From Polaribacter sp. IC066 (GTDB lineage Bacteria; Bacteroidota; Bacteroidia; Flavobacteriales; Flavobacteriaceae): 64,000 nt of DNA. The stretch spans positions 1 to 64,000 of the forward strand of contig NZ_VORR01000005.1 of assembly GCF_007997085.1 (NCBI RefSeq), written 5' to 3'. The notes under the pieces were generated by a model. That model saw nothing but the letters and a program-made list of their open reading frames with translations, was not told where the DNA came from and ran no database searches. Position numbers and translations under genes: made by a program. Positions 47,995 to 58,800 of the stretch are shown in pieces. Position 1 is the stretch's first letter; each line of letters starts with the position of its first letter.

Positions 47995-48378
47995 TTACTC
48001 CACAATCAAACCCTCATTCCAAAGTGCCAAAACCACCTCCATTTGAGAATTAGATCTTTTGTCTCCGGGGTTTAATGCTGCCCATAATTCTTTTGGTGTA
48101 AATGTTTTTGTTTCAGCCCACTTTAAGATCTCAACAGCCTGCAGAGCATATTCTTTATTTTTAACAGATTTCGTATAATTTCCTTTTGGAATTCCTTTTA
48201 CTAAGCCCAATTCACAGAGGCCTAAAAAAGTGTTTTTTGGACAACTTTTTTCTTGTGAGCTTTTAGTTTCAAAAATAGCTGTTGCAGCTCTAGCATATAC
48301 CTCTGTTATTGAATAAAGTTCTTTAAAATTTTGTGCATTTTTTAGAGGGGTTAAGCCGTATTTATTTAAGTCGAACAT
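47995..48378 (-). CDS. Small conserved protein (probably DUF6979 family)
   Basis: The 127-residue protein (MFDLNKYGLTPLKNA...) contains KSCPKNTFLGLCELGLVKGIPKGNYTKS, NKEYALQAVEIL and TPKELWAALNPGDKRSNSQMEVVLALWNEGLI. This looks like the DUF6979 family, which has no known function; the name is from memory. The open frame extends to 48411 but the ATG at 48378 starts the conserved part. A degenerate second copy lies about 850 bp away (47030-47145). Confidence 0.6.
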   Translation of the reverse strand: MFDLNKYGLTPLKNAQNFKELYSITEVYARAATAIFETKSSQEKSCPKNTFLGLCELGLVKGIPKGNYTKSVKNKEYALQAVEILKWAETKTFTPKELWAALNPGDKRSNSQMEVVLALWNEGLIVE

Positions 48379-48522
48379 AATATTTAATGAACTACCTCGA
48401 GGCAGAGCCATAGAGGTATCAAGCGGAAAAAAAACTATATTTTTAGTTTGATGAAAACCCAGGTTTTCAAACTCTCCTCTTGACCACCGACGCAGAGCGT
48501 CGGGGAATTCTAACGATTAAAA

Positions 48523-49680
48523 TTACTTTTCTAACAATTTAATTTTCTGATCTAAAGAGGTTTTTAATTCCTTTAATTTGATTAAACTTTTACTTTCATT
48601 TGCAAATAACATTGCATGTCTTTCTTCATTGTTTGTAGCAAAATAGATACAATCATTTTTTAATAACCATATTTCTTTTCTAATAGATGATACTTGAGTC
48701 ACTATTTCTTCGATACCAAAATTATCAAAACCAATTTCTTTTTTTATAGCCATGCATTTAGTGAGAAAATCATATAATAAATTTTGAGAAAGATCATCAA
48801 AATCTGTCTCCTCTTTTGTGTCTTGATATTTTTGTAAATATTCATAGTATTTAGGAACAAATTCATTTATCACTTCTGCAAAAGGATACGCAAGGTAAGT
48901 GTCGTTAAGTTCTTGTCTATATCTATTTAGTAATCTTGATGATTCATCCATTAAGGTTTTCAATTCTTCTCCAATTTTTTTCTTTCTTGAATATTTATCA
49001 GTTTTATGGTAATCATAATTTGCTCTTAATTCTAAAAGGGCATCATTATAAAAACCAACAGAATTAAAAAGAACTTGATAGTTTATAATCCAATCTTTTT
49101 CATCTTTAAAAAATAATTCAAAACTTTTAAAGATTGACAAGTGATCCATTTCTATCAATTTACTAGTACTTTTATTTACTAAAAAGAAAAGCATATTCAT
49201 TTTAAGTGGATTCTCCTTTTCGGCTTTAATGAATTTAAATAATTCATCTCCAGTTTCTTATATGTGTTTAATAATTGAATCAAGAAAAACGGAAATTAAT
49301 TTTATAAGCGAAAACTTACTTGATCTTTCCTTATTTTCTGCTATTAACTTTTCGCTATCAAATTGTTTTTTCTGAAGTGCATGTTGTTTTTTAAATCTTT
49401 TTTTCTGTTTTTTGGACTCTGCGCTTTGTAGATAAATTGTGTAAACTAAAAGAATAATTGAAATAGAGCTTAAAATAGCGCCAAGTAATGCACTATATCC
49501 AGAAATTATATTTTCTTTATTAATAAAGTCAATATCAAAGAACTTCCAATTTTCAGTTTCTACAATTGCTTGGACTGTTATAAAGACTAAAAGACAAAGG
49601 ATAAAAAAACATGCCACTAAAATAGTTGATATAACCTTGTTTTTTTTTATGCGATTTATCCAAAATGAAATTAATTTCAT
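48523..49680 (-). pseudogene. Two-TM coiled-coil protein interrupted by one in-frame TAA stop
   Basis: Two open frames, 49680-49258 (140 residues) and 49200-48523 (225 residues), are in the same frame. Only a TAA at 49258-49260 separates them; the sequence between reads ETGDELFKFIKAEKENPLK and continues without a break. The joined protein would be 384 residues plus the stop position. It has two membrane segments (about 15-38 and 66-86), a lysine/glutamine coiled coil (SAESKKQKKRFKKQHALQKKQ), and a soluble helical domain of about 230 residues. The layout resembles putative phage abortive-infection proteins with two TM helices and a coiled coil, but I cannot assign a family. The stop may be a recent nonsense mutation or a sequencing error. 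Confidence 0.7.
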
Positions 49681-49692
49681 ATGTAATTTCTT

Positions 49693-51585
49693 TTATTGAT
49701 TATTTAACTCATTATGATTTTTAAATGCCTTCTTTTTTAATTTTATTTTTATTGATTTCCAGCTAAGTAGACTTGATAATAGAGAAATTCCTGAAATTGC
49801 AAAAACGATAACAGAAAGAGTAGAGTCAGTTTCTTGTTTTATTATGTAGCCAACAAAAGCAATTAAAATTATTAAACTACTAATTGACAACTTTGCCGAA
49901 ATTATGTAAACACCATAAATTCTATTAGCATCTTTTGAGGAGTTCTCAATTAATTTTTGTTGAATTTCTCGGGTTTCTTCTTCTTTTATTTTTGATGCTG
50001 CTTCCAATTCTTCAACTTTTTGTTTACGCCATTTTAATGCAGACTTTTCGGCAGATCTATTTCTCAAATAATTTTCTAAATCATCATCATCATAAATAAA
50101 GTCTATTTGACCTTCTAGAGATTCAGAAATAATATTTTCTGGACTAAATGTATTAGATCTTAATCTTAGGTAATATTCTTCGAGTTCTTCACTCGTTCTA
50201 GCTCCAGCAGCAATTTCTCTTTCAAGTAAATTAAACCTCTTTCTAACAGATGAATTAATTTGACTTGATATGATCACTCTAGCTTTGTTCACGACATTTA
50301 AAGTGGATGGCAAAGGAGATGTAAAGCCTAAACCTCTATTGAGTTTAAACCATAATTTCTGGGTTATATAATAGACATCTGTTGCAAAAGAAAAATCACT
50401 ACCTATAATTTTTAAGTCATTATCAAAACTCATAGAACGGGTAACTCTATCTCCTGTCATTATAATGTGACCTATTTTATCAAAACCAGTATTGTTTTTT
50501 CCGTTTCTTAATATATTTATATAAGTAAATTCTTCTAAAATTTTATTTATTTGTTCTTCATTTTTTTCTGTGGAATATTTTATAAATGCTTTTTTATCAA
50601 CAATATTATATTCTGGGTTTTCAAAAAGATCAATTTCATCGGCTTCAGTTATTCCCATATTTCTTAACGAAGAGAAAAATTCACTTACTTTTCTTGTAAT
50701 ATCTGATGGTTCTGAACAACCGTCTACAATTTTTTTAACTGCAGTTTTACCGGGCTGTAATGCTGCTTTTCCCCTAATAATTAATTTAGCTACATAAAAA
50801 AGCTTCTCAATCTCTTCTTTTGCATTTTTTGTGTATTGCAGTTTAATTAATTTATCACCCTTTGACTTTGTTTTCGTGTTAATATCTCTTACTAAATTAT
50901 AAAAGTCCATTAGCATAAGCGTAAATGTTTCTCCGTTAAGACCACTTAAGCTCAAAAGATGTTCAGTATCTAAGTATATTGTGAGTTTATCTTTCCAAAC
51001 ATTTATGTCGTTAAAATCAGAAGTATAGTATATTCCTTTAAGAATAGTAGAGCCTTCTCTAATTAAATTAAGTTCTTTAAGAAACTCTGTATCGTGATCG
51101 TTTTTTACTATAAATGCACTTATTAAAGTGGAATATTTATCTTCTACTGTGTTGTCAAATAAATATTCTACAAAGCTACTTTCAAGTGATTTTTCATCTC
51201 CATTGATCAACGGACCTTTTTGCAAAATAACATAAGCAGATAGATTTTTAAAAATTTCTAACTGTATGTCTTTTTTAATATTTACATCATCATTAACATA
51301 TTTTCGACTCTCCCTGTGTTTGGGGTTAATAATAAATTGACTGTCAATTTGTTCAACAACATTGTCTTTTTTGAGTCTTTTAAGCTGCGTTCTAACAATA
51401 GCTTCTGGTATGTCGATGTCAAAATGTTCAATTAATTCACTCCTTATTTCTGAAGTGTTTTGAGAGTATGTGTTATTAAGTATATAGGTATTAATAATAA
51501 ATTCATTTATTATTTTTTGAAGATCTATATTATTATTTGCCATTTCTGCAAAGACAGAAGTAGATGCTAAAAATTCTTTATTCAT
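49693..51585 (-). CDS. Putative wHTH - PIN-like - two-TM protein linked to the type I R-M operon
   Basis: The 630-residue protein is unfamiliar as a whole. Residues 45-85 (SEIRSELIEHFDIDIPEAIVRTQLKRLKKDNVVE) look like a winged helix. Residues 200-410 resemble a PIN-like nuclease: YLDTEHLLSLSGL with Asp206, acidic helix near Glu259, IIMTGDR at 375-380, and ATDVYYITQKLWFKL at 401-414. A charged coiled coil (520-548) and two membrane segments (about 565-583 and 589-609) end the protein. It lies 60 bp after hsdS, same strand, and 12 bp before the next gene. A membrane-tethered, DNA- or RNA-sensing nuclease used in phage defence is my inference; the PIN call is by eye only. Confidence 0.55.
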   Translation of the reverse strand: MNKEFLASTSVFAEMANNNIDLQKIINEFIINTYILNNTYSQNTSEIRSELIEHFDIDIPEAIVRTQLKRLKKDNVVEQIDSQFIINPKHRESRKYVNDDVNIKKDIQLEIFKNLSAYVILQKGPLINGDEKSLESSFVEYLFDNTVEDKYSTLISAFIVKNDHDTEFLKELNLIREGSTILKGIYYTSDFNDINVWKDKLTIYLDTEHLLSLSGLNGETFTLMLMDFYNLVRDINTKTKSKGDKLIKLQYTKNAKEEIEKLFYVAKLIIRGKAALQPGKTAVKKIVDGCSEPSDITRKVSEFFSSLRNMGITEADEIDLFENPEYNIVDKKAFIKYSTEKNEEQINKILEEFTYINILRNGKNNTGFDKIGHIIMTGDRVTRSMSFDNDLKIIGSDFSFATDVYYITQKLWFKLNRGLGFTSPLPSTLNVVNKARVIISSQINSSVRKRFNLLEREIAAGARTSEELEEYYLRLRSNTFSPENIISESLEGQIDFIYDDDDLENYLRNRSAEKSALKWRKQKVEELEAASKIKEEETREIQQKLIENSSKDANRIYGVYIISAKLSISSLIILIAFVGYIIKQETDSTLSVIVFAISGISLLSSLLSWKSIKIKLKKKAFKNHNELNNQ

Positions 51586-51645
51586 ATTTATTTTCTTTTT
51601 TCTTTTCTATAAATAGAAAAAGTAAATAGTTTCCTAGCAATAAAT

Positions 51646-52938
51646 CTATTTATATTCTTCTCCTCCCTCAGCAACCAACCCCAAACTCTTCATTTCTTTT
51701 TCTGCACCACCAACTGTAATTTGCCCATTCATTAACATAGGCAATAACCAATCTCTTAATTCGGAAAGTTTTTGATTTTGTTTTAGGTTTAATAAAATAT
51801 TATCGAAATTAGATTTTACTTTATTATGAAAAGTTGAAATCAAAGATTCTTCGGGTATTATTATATTTAACTCTTTAATTTTATCTTGTGATAAATTATC
51901 TCTTGCAGAACCAGTGCTTAAATTAATTAAGTATTGATATAAATCCTCTAATGAGAACTTTGTATAATATTTAAATTTTTCATCATTAGTATTGATTCCA
52001 CAAATTGCTTGATTTGTGCAAGCCTCAAGATCAATTAAACTTACTTGTCCTGCTGTTGCTCCATACATAGCCATCAGTATAGTTCCTTTTTTAAATAATT
52101 TAGCACTAGATTTTTCTAAACCTAATTGTGAAATATGCTTTTTTGCAGAAATAATAAATGAAGCGTTTACTTCACCACTATTAATCCACGGAACATTTCC
52201 ATTTTCATAATATTCTTTCTTAGATTTTAAAGGTGTTGACCCAGAACCAGTTTTAGCAATTTCTTTAATTTTTTTCACCTCCCAACCAACTGGAATGACA
52301 CGTTTCAACTCCTCATTAAAAACCATTTGACCACCAGAAGATTTATAAGGTTTCCAAGCCTGTCCAGAGCTTGACGAAGGAGCAGGAAAATCGAACTGTA
52401 CAAACCAATAATCATACAACGTTTTTGCCATTGCTTCTAATTCTTGGTTTATCTTATTGTTGAGTTCTATTTTGGCATCTAAATCTGATAAAACTTTGGC
52501 TATTTGTTTTTGTCGATTAATACTAAAATCAGGAATAGTGAAATCTAAAACTTGTGTTTTATCTCCACGAGGCATTTTTGTTCCTTTTGAACCATTCATC
52601 ATATGTTCAAAGAAGTCATCACGAAATAGCGAATAATAAACAAAAGTTGAATTAAAATTTTCTTTAATTTTTAATGTTAATACATCTGAAGAACTACCAC
52701 CTGTGTAATTGGCTAACCATATCTTTTTTAAATAAGGACGAATGTTACCTATTAAAATATCTCCTTTGTCAAATCTAGTAACGTTATTTACTGTTTGTGT
52801 TGGCATTTTGACAGCATTAACTTTTCCTTGTTTATTTTGAAGTAAGTTATCTGTTGATATATATGTATCAATATCTATTTCATCCAAAGAAATTCTATGT
52901 TTAGAGTAATCGGCAACAATTCTTAATCTATTGCTCAT
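51646..52938 (-). CDS. hsdS: Type I restriction-modification specificity subunit
   Basis: The 430-residue protein has two target-recognition domains separated by a conserved helix region: QKQIAKVLSDLDAKIELNNKINQELEAMAKTLYDYWFVQFDFP (about 145-190), and a second TRD starting VIPVGWEVKKIKEIAKTGSGSTPLKSK. HsdS gives the DNA specificity of the methylase and restriction complex. It overlaps the end of hsdM by 11 bases, which indicates translational coupling. The sequence recognised cannot be read from the protein. Confidence 0.95.
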   Translation of the reverse strand: MSNRLRIVADYSKHRISLDEIDIDTYISTDNLLQNKQGKVNAVKMPTQTVNNVTRFDKGDILIGNIRPYLKKIWLANYTGGSSSDVLTLKIKENFNSTFVYYSLFRDDFFEHMMNGSKGTKMPRGDKTQVLDFTIPDFSINRQKQIAKVLSDLDAKIELNNKINQELEAMAKTLYDYWFVQFDFPAPSSSSGQAWKPYKSSGGQMVFNEELKRVIPVGWEVKKIKEIAKTGSGSTPLKSKKEYYENGNVPWINSGEVNASFIISAKKHISQLGLEKSSAKLFKKGTILMAMYGATAGQVSLIDLEACTNQAICGINTNDEKFKYYTKFSLEDLYQYLINLSTGSARDNLSQDKIKELNIIIPEESLISTFHNKVKSNFDNILLNLKQNQKLSELRDWLLPMLMNGQITVGGAEKEMKSLGLVAEGGEEYK

Positions 52939-54553
52939 ACTTTAAACTTTTTAAATTAGTTTGAATCTCCTTTTCCAGCGCTTTAGATTCTGCAAATAAG
53001 GTTACTAAATTACTTTCAAAGTTATTTATTTTAGTTGAAAAATCCTCTGCAGAAATATCTGTGTATTCAATTTTTACTTCAAAATATTGTCCCGCACTTA
53101 AACTGTAATTTTTTGCTTTTATATCATCATAAGAAACCACTACAGAAAAATCTTCTTTAATTTCTTTGATGTTAAAAACATCAATAATTTGTTGTTCTTC
53201 AGTTTCGCTTAAAACCGTTTTTTGGTTTTTCCCATCTTTTACTTTGGTGCCTAAATTAGACGCATCAATTAATACTACATCTTTGGTATTTGCTTTGTCT
53301 AAAAACAAAATACTAACATTGGTACCTGTGGTTGCAAAAATATTAGAAGGCATAGAAACAACTCCTGCCAACATTTTACTTTCTACTAGTTTTTCTCGGA
53401 TTTTTTTATCAATACCAGATTGTGCTGTTATAAAACCTGTAGGCACCACAATGGCTGCTTTTCCTTTTGCCGATAAAGTGTGCATAATATGTTGAATAAA
53501 CAACAAATAAATTGCCATCGAATCTTTCTTGGTTTTCGGAATATTTGGAATTCCTGCAAAAAAGCGATCTTTGTTGGCTTTAGAATCTAAAGTAGCACTG
53601 TAATCAGAAAAGTCTAATTTAAAAGGTGGATTCGAAACAATATAATCGAAGGTTTCTAACTGTCCAGATTCTTGTTTATGATACGGACTCAAAATTGTAT
53701 TCCCTTGAATTATGTTTTGTATAGAATGTACTAAATTGTTTAAAATTAAATTTAAACGCAATAGGGCAGAAGACTTTTGCGAAATATCTTGCGAGTAAAT
53801 CGTACACTTATCTTCGCCAATGGCGTGTGCTAAATTCATTAACAAGGTTCCAGAACCTGCACTTGGGTCGTAACAAGTTGCATTATTGATCTCTTTGTCT
53901 GTTACCAAACAAGCTGCCATGATTTTTGCCACGGCATGTGGTGTAAAATACTCGGCATATTTACCACCACTATTAGAATTATAGTCTTTTATTAAATACT
54001 CGAAAATGGTGGCAAAAAAGTCGAATTTCTGCTCAAAAATCTGCTCGAAACTAAAGCTTACTAATTTGTTTATTAATGCTTTGCAAAACGAATCTCTATT
54101 ATCGGTTACATATTTGCTAATATTTTCAAACAAGACAATTTTTTCTCCGCCTTGGGTGAGTACAGAAAAAATATCATTATTGGCGCTGGCAACTTCTAAA
54201 AAGGTTTCATCAAAAATTTCTGAAAACTTATCTTTGTTTTGTTGTTCAAACAAGCGAGATAATAAATTTTTAGGGGCAAAAACAGCGGTGTCCTGGCTAA
54301 TTTGCATGCTTAATAATTCTAAATCATCTTCAGAATAGCTTTTTAAAGCAGCATCAAAATCCTCGGCTTCGGCCAATGCAGGTGCTATTTGTTTAATTTC
54401 ATACACATATTTATCATTCAAGAATTTGTATAAAAATACTTGGGTGATAATTTTAAATTCGTTCCCGTCATTTCCTAAACCATAATTGGCACAGACGCTT
54501 TTAAGGTCGTCTATTAATGCTTTGGTTTTGGTTTCAAATTGTGCTGTGTTCAT
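52928..54553 (-). CDS. hsdM: Type I restriction-modification DNA methyltransferase subunit
   Basis: The 541-residue N6-adenine methylase has the SAM motif YDPSAGSGTLL (228-238) and the catalytic NPPF (308-311). GGKYAEYFTPHAVAKIMA at 197-213 and the N-terminal helical domain (GLGNDGNEFKIITQVFLYKFLNDKY) are also typical of HsdM. With HsdS it methylates the recognition site and protects host DNA. It begins 278 bp after the RhuM-Fic gene; that spacer carries an inverted repeat. Confidence 0.97.
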   Translation of the reverse strand: MNTAQFETKTKALIDDLKSVCANYGLGNDGNEFKIITQVFLYKFLNDKYVYEIKQIAPALAEAEDFDAALKSYSEDDLELLSMQISQDTAVFAPKNLLSRLFEQQNKDKFSEIFDETFLEVASANNDIFSVLTQGGEKIVLFENISKYVTDNRDSFCKALINKLVSFSFEQIFEQKFDFFATIFEYLIKDYNSNSGGKYAEYFTPHAVAKIMAACLVTDKEINNATCYDPSAGSGTLLMNLAHAIGEDKCTIYSQDISQKSSALLRLNLILNNLVHSIQNIIQGNTILSPYHKQESGQLETFDYIVSNPPFKLDFSDYSATLDSKANKDRFFAGIPNIPKTKKDSMAIYLLFIQHIMHTLSAKGKAAIVVPTGFITAQSGIDKKIREKLVESKMLAGVVSMPSNIFATTGTNVSILFLDKANTKDVVLIDASNLGTKVKDGKNQKTVLSETEEQQIIDVFNIKEIKEDFSVVVSYDDIKAKNYSLSAGQYFEVKIEYTDISAEDFSTKINNFESNLVTLFAESKALEKEIQTNLKSLKYEQ

Positions 54554-54610
54554 GGTACTTTATGTAATTTATAGTTCACTTTATTTTTTCAGTAATATCT
54601 AATTAAAAAA

Positions 54611-54732
54611 CATCTCGATACAATTTTGCAAAAAGCAAAATCACTCGATGTGACAGATTGAAAACTAGATTTATAAGGTGCATGCTGTCAGTTCGAGTGA
54701 AATTTCTTTTTCAGAAATTTTGTATCGAGAAC
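54611..54732. repeat. Inverted-repeat element between hsdM and the RhuM-Fic gene
   Basis: The left arm (54611-54656) reads ATCTCGATACAATTTTGC...CACTCGATGTGACAG; the right arm (54684-54732) is its inverted counterpart, CTGTCAGTTCGAGTGAAAT...TTTTGTATCGAGA. Each arm has an internal small palindrome (TTTTGCAAAAAGCAAAA, AAATTTC-TTTTTC-AGAAATTT). Such TCTCGATACA...ACTCGAACTGACAG elements look like the dispersed intergenic repeats of Flavobacteriaceae. The pair makes a large cruciform or MITE-like unit. Confidence 0.75.
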
Positions 54733-54831
54733 ATTTCATTTATAAATATACAATTTACATGCTCATTTCCGCTTGATAATTTCTTTATCTGATGTTTCGA
54801 ACAGCTATTCGTAATTCCTAATTCGTAACTC

Positions 54832-55809
54832 TCAATTCATTTCATTTCTATTCAGCACACTAATTACGAGTCGTTTTACGGTTTCCATTTCTTCTGGTTT
54901 ACTAGAAGCGATAAAAAGTGTTAAACTGGCTAATGTATCGTTGCTAATTATTGGTTGATTTTGGCTATTAAATAGCATTTCATTTTGCTGTAAAAACTTT
55001 AAAAAACAAGCTGCTGCAATCCGCTTATTGCCATCTACAAAAGAATGATTTTTTACAACAAGATATAAAAGCATTGCTGCTTTTTCTTCAATGGTTGGGT
55101 AAAAATCAGTTGTTCCAAAGCCTTTTCCAATTTGAGCAATAGAGCTCAAAAAACTTTTATCTTTTTCTTTACCAAAAACGTCAGAATCAAATTCAGTGAG
55201 CATCTGGTTGATTAATTTTTGATAGTCGGTTACACTTGGATAGTCTGCTTCTTTTGTAGTTAGCCCTTTTGCATCTAGCGCTTCATGGTCATAATCATCT
55301 AACAAACGTAAACCTTTTGCAAAAACGGCAAGCCATTGATGGTCTTCTGTTTTTTCTTCAATAACCCTGCTTAAAATTTGAATTCCGTTTTTTAATATAT
55401 GAATTTCTTGTTCTTTTTGCGCTAAACGTTTTTCGTTTATTGTATATCCTTTTACTAGATATTCTTTAAGTCTTTGAGTAGCCCATTGCCTAAATTTTGT
55501 AGCTTGTAAAGATCTTACTCGGTAGCCAACAGATATGATAACATCTAAATTATAATGTTTTACATCTTTTAATTGACTTTTACCTTCTATAGCACCATGT
55601 TTAGTGGTGTGTGCAAAATTTGCACACACCACTTTTTCGTCTAATTCTTGTTCTTTAAATATATTACGAATATGTCTTCCAATAACCGTTCTATCTCTTT
55701 CGAATAAAACAGCTAATTGCTCTTGATTAAGCCAAACTGTTTCCTTTTCAAATTGAATGTTTACTTCAATTTGATTTTTGCTAGATTCGTATATAATTAT
55801 TTCATTCAT
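54832..55809 (-). CDS. RhuM family protein with C-terminal Fic/Doc domain
   Basis: The 325-residue protein has an N-terminal RhuM (virulence-protein) domain, about 1-130: VWLNQEQLAVLFERDRTVIGRHIRNIF, then YNLDVIISVGYRVRSLQATKFRQWA. The C-terminal part has a Fic-type motif HSFVDGNKR (255-263), matching HxFx(D/E)GNxR, with Ser in place of the usual Pro after His. Fic proteins AMPylate or phosphorylate targets. Such RhuM-Fic genes often lie inside type I R-M operons; whether they protect, regulate or kill is unknown. It lies between hsdR and hsdM on the same strand, 53 bp from hsdR. Confidence 0.85.
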   Translation of the reverse strand: MNEIIIYESSKNQIEVNIQFEKETVWLNQEQLAVLFERDRTVIGRHIRNIFKEQELDEKVVCANFAHTTKHGAIEGKSQLKDVKHYNLDVIISVGYRVRSLQATKFRQWATQRLKEYLVKGYTINEKRLAQKEQEIHILKNGIQILSRVIEEKTEDHQWLAVFAKGLRLLDDYDHEALDAKGLTTKEADYPSVTDYQKLINQMLTEFDSDVFGKEKDKSFLSSIAQIGKGFGTTDFYPTIEEKAAMLLYLVVKNHSFVDGNKRIAAACFLKFLQQNEMLFNSQNQPIISNDTLASLTLFIASSKPEEMETVKRLVISVLNRNEMN

Positions 55810-55862
55810 TCTAGATCCTTTTGAACTTGCGCTATTTTTGCACTAGTTACCTTTCATTTACA

Positions 55863-58800
55863 TCAAGCAACATTGCCATTATATTCGTTGATATATTCTT
55901 TTACCAATATGTTGTTAATCCGTTTTACATCGGTTGCATTGATGTTGATGTTTTGTTTGTTCTTAAATTGATTGATGACCAAACGCATGATCATTTTTTC
56001 TACATACCGCTCGTTTTCTAGTATTTTAGAGTTTTGTAGAATTTCACTATCTACATCGGCTTTTAATCCTTTTAAGGCTTCAAAAAGTTTTCGTTCATTG
56101 TCTGTTAGCGGATTTTTTTCTAACAATCTTTTATGAATACGTGCATATTTTGCATCATAACCATACTTTGCACTTAATAGCTGATTCTCTCTTTCTAGTT
56201 TTTTTGCTTGATCGTAAATTTCATTCAATGCCTTAATATTGGCTTCCATGTCTTCTTTAGAAACTTCGCTTAAATTTTTCTTTTTGAACAAACGTTCTAA
56301 TTCTTCTCGTAATGAAACAAAAACAGGATCTTTGGGATCGAAATTTCCACCTAACATTTCACGTGTTTTTTGCAAGGTATCTTTCAATTCATCTGCCAAT
56401 ACCATTTCCTCTTCCTTTATTTTGGTAAAAGCAAAAATGACATCTTCTAAAGCGGTATTTAAAATATTGTTCGTTTCTAAATTAGTTTCTAATGCAATTT
56501 TGGTGTTGATTAAAGCCAATCGATCATTGGTCATTCTAGATAAAACGACTAACTTTCTAAAGTCTAATTGTTCTAATAATTCAAAGTTACCAGACAATCT
56601 AATTAAGTTGTAAAGTTCTTTAGAATTGTTTAAAACCTTGGCAATTTGTCTAATTTCTGTACGATCGTTTATTTCTGAAATTTGCCGACTAAAGACTTCC
56701 GCGTTCCCCGTATCAAATCGAAAAAGGACATCTTTTATTTCTTCTATTTCCTGTTCAATTTCTTCTGCAGATTTAAATAAATTCGAATAATGTTGCAGTT
56801 CATCACCTAATTCAGATTGTAGCTCGTTAAAATAATCTTGGTTTGTTTTGTCAAATTCTTTTTGAATATCAGCAAAATCGACGACAAAACCGTATTTGTG
56901 ATTTTTATAAGTTCTATTTACTCTGGTAAGTGTTTGTAATAAATTATGTGCTTTTATTTTACGCCCGATGTATAATTTCTTTAATCGCTTAGCATCAAAA
57001 CCAGTCTGTAACATATTGTAGACAAATAGCAAATCGATATTTCCTGCTTTAAAATCATCAATCCAATCTTTCCGTTCCTGCTTTGTGCCAACATCATGCA
57101 AAATTACTTGCGCCTTTTTTACTTTACGATGTTCTAATTTCTTTTTTCCATAAGGTGCTGGATCTTCTGCAGCTTCTGAAAAATAAGATTCGGCTTTGAT
57201 AGCGTATTTATCTTGAAAAATGGTTTGCATCATTTTTGCCTGATCCGAAGAATCACAAACCACCATGCCGCCAATAGAAGCGTCATTCATAGCAATTCTT
57301 GCTTGTTCTAGATCTTGAACGATATAAGTGAGCATCGGCTCTACAAATTTATGATGTGCAAATATTTTCTTTTTATCCGCATCGCCCTCTAAAACTTTAA
57401 TTTTTTCTAAAGTTTCTTGCAATGTCAGTTTAAATTTCGTTTCAATTTCTTCACGAATTAAACGCAAGGTATAGCCATCTTTAATAGATAGATTATAATA
57501 GTACTTATGAATGTAATCGCCAAATAAGGTTTTAGAATTGTATTCCTTTCCTAAAAGCGGTGTTCCTGTCAATCCAATTTTTATAGAATGTTTGTCTGCC
57601 AATTCTAAATTTGCTAAAAAGCTTCCTTTGGGGTTGTAACTTCTGTGCACTTCATCCAAGAAAAAAACACGTTGTACACTTAAATTGTAATCGTTGTTTT
57701 TGATTACATCAGGATCGTCTTTAAACTTCTGAATGTTAACCACCGTAATTTCTGCTTTTCCAGAACTATTGTGAATTACTTTGGTCGATTTTATATCTCT
57801 TGTAAAAGCTTCTCGGCTATCTACTTTATGTACCACTAGACCCCGAGCATTAAATTCTTTTGCTGCTTGATTTAATAAATCGATTCTATCTACAATAAAA
57901 TAAAATTTAGGAATGATATTTTTTTGCTGATAAAAGTCTGTGAGATGTTTTACATTAAAATAGGCGAGGGCTGTTTTTCCAGATCCTTGGGTGTGCCAAA
58001 TAATCCCTTTTTTAATTCCGTTTTCTAGTTTATTGGCAATTGCTTTTGTGGCAAAAATTTGGGGATAGCGCATTACGTGTTTCTCCAAACCATTTTCTTC
58101 TTCCACATAGGCAAAGGCATATTGCAAAATGAATTTTAATCTGTCTTTTTGGAACAGCGAAGTAGCAATTGTGTTGGTTGCCGAATTTGGGTTTTTATTA
58201 GAAGCAAACTCATCAGAATTTTTAATACTGATTAAATTGGTATCCTTTAAAACAACGTTTTCTGTTTCATCGGAAACTGGCGTTAGCAACTCTTCTATAT
58301 CGAATTTTTCTTCTTCTCTAAAATAATTAAATATAGGTTTTCTGTAATTTGTTGTGCTGTAAAATGCACCTTCTAACATCTGCTTATCGGTATCACTATA
58401 CGCCATATTGTTAGAAAAAACCATTAACTGTGTTAAGTTGATGAACTTTCTAAACTTCTTATTTTGAAAACGTCTTTGCATGCGGTCATGCTCGTCTTTT
58501 ATTCCATTTCTATTATTTGGTTTTTTAACTTCGATAAAAATAAGCGGCATTCCGTTTATTAAAAGGATGATGTCGGGTCTAAAGGTATCATCATCTTTTT
58601 CATAGGGTAATTCTGTAACGACATGAAACGAATTATTCTCGAAATTTTCGAAATCAATCAATTTAATCCCTGACTGATCTACTAGCTTCTTGTAAAAGGC
58701 TCTTCCTAGATCTTCGTTTTCTAGTGAAAGAGAAACTTCTGTAAAAATTTTTTCAGCTTCTTTTTGAGTAAGATTTTGGTTGATTTTTTTTAGCTGATTA

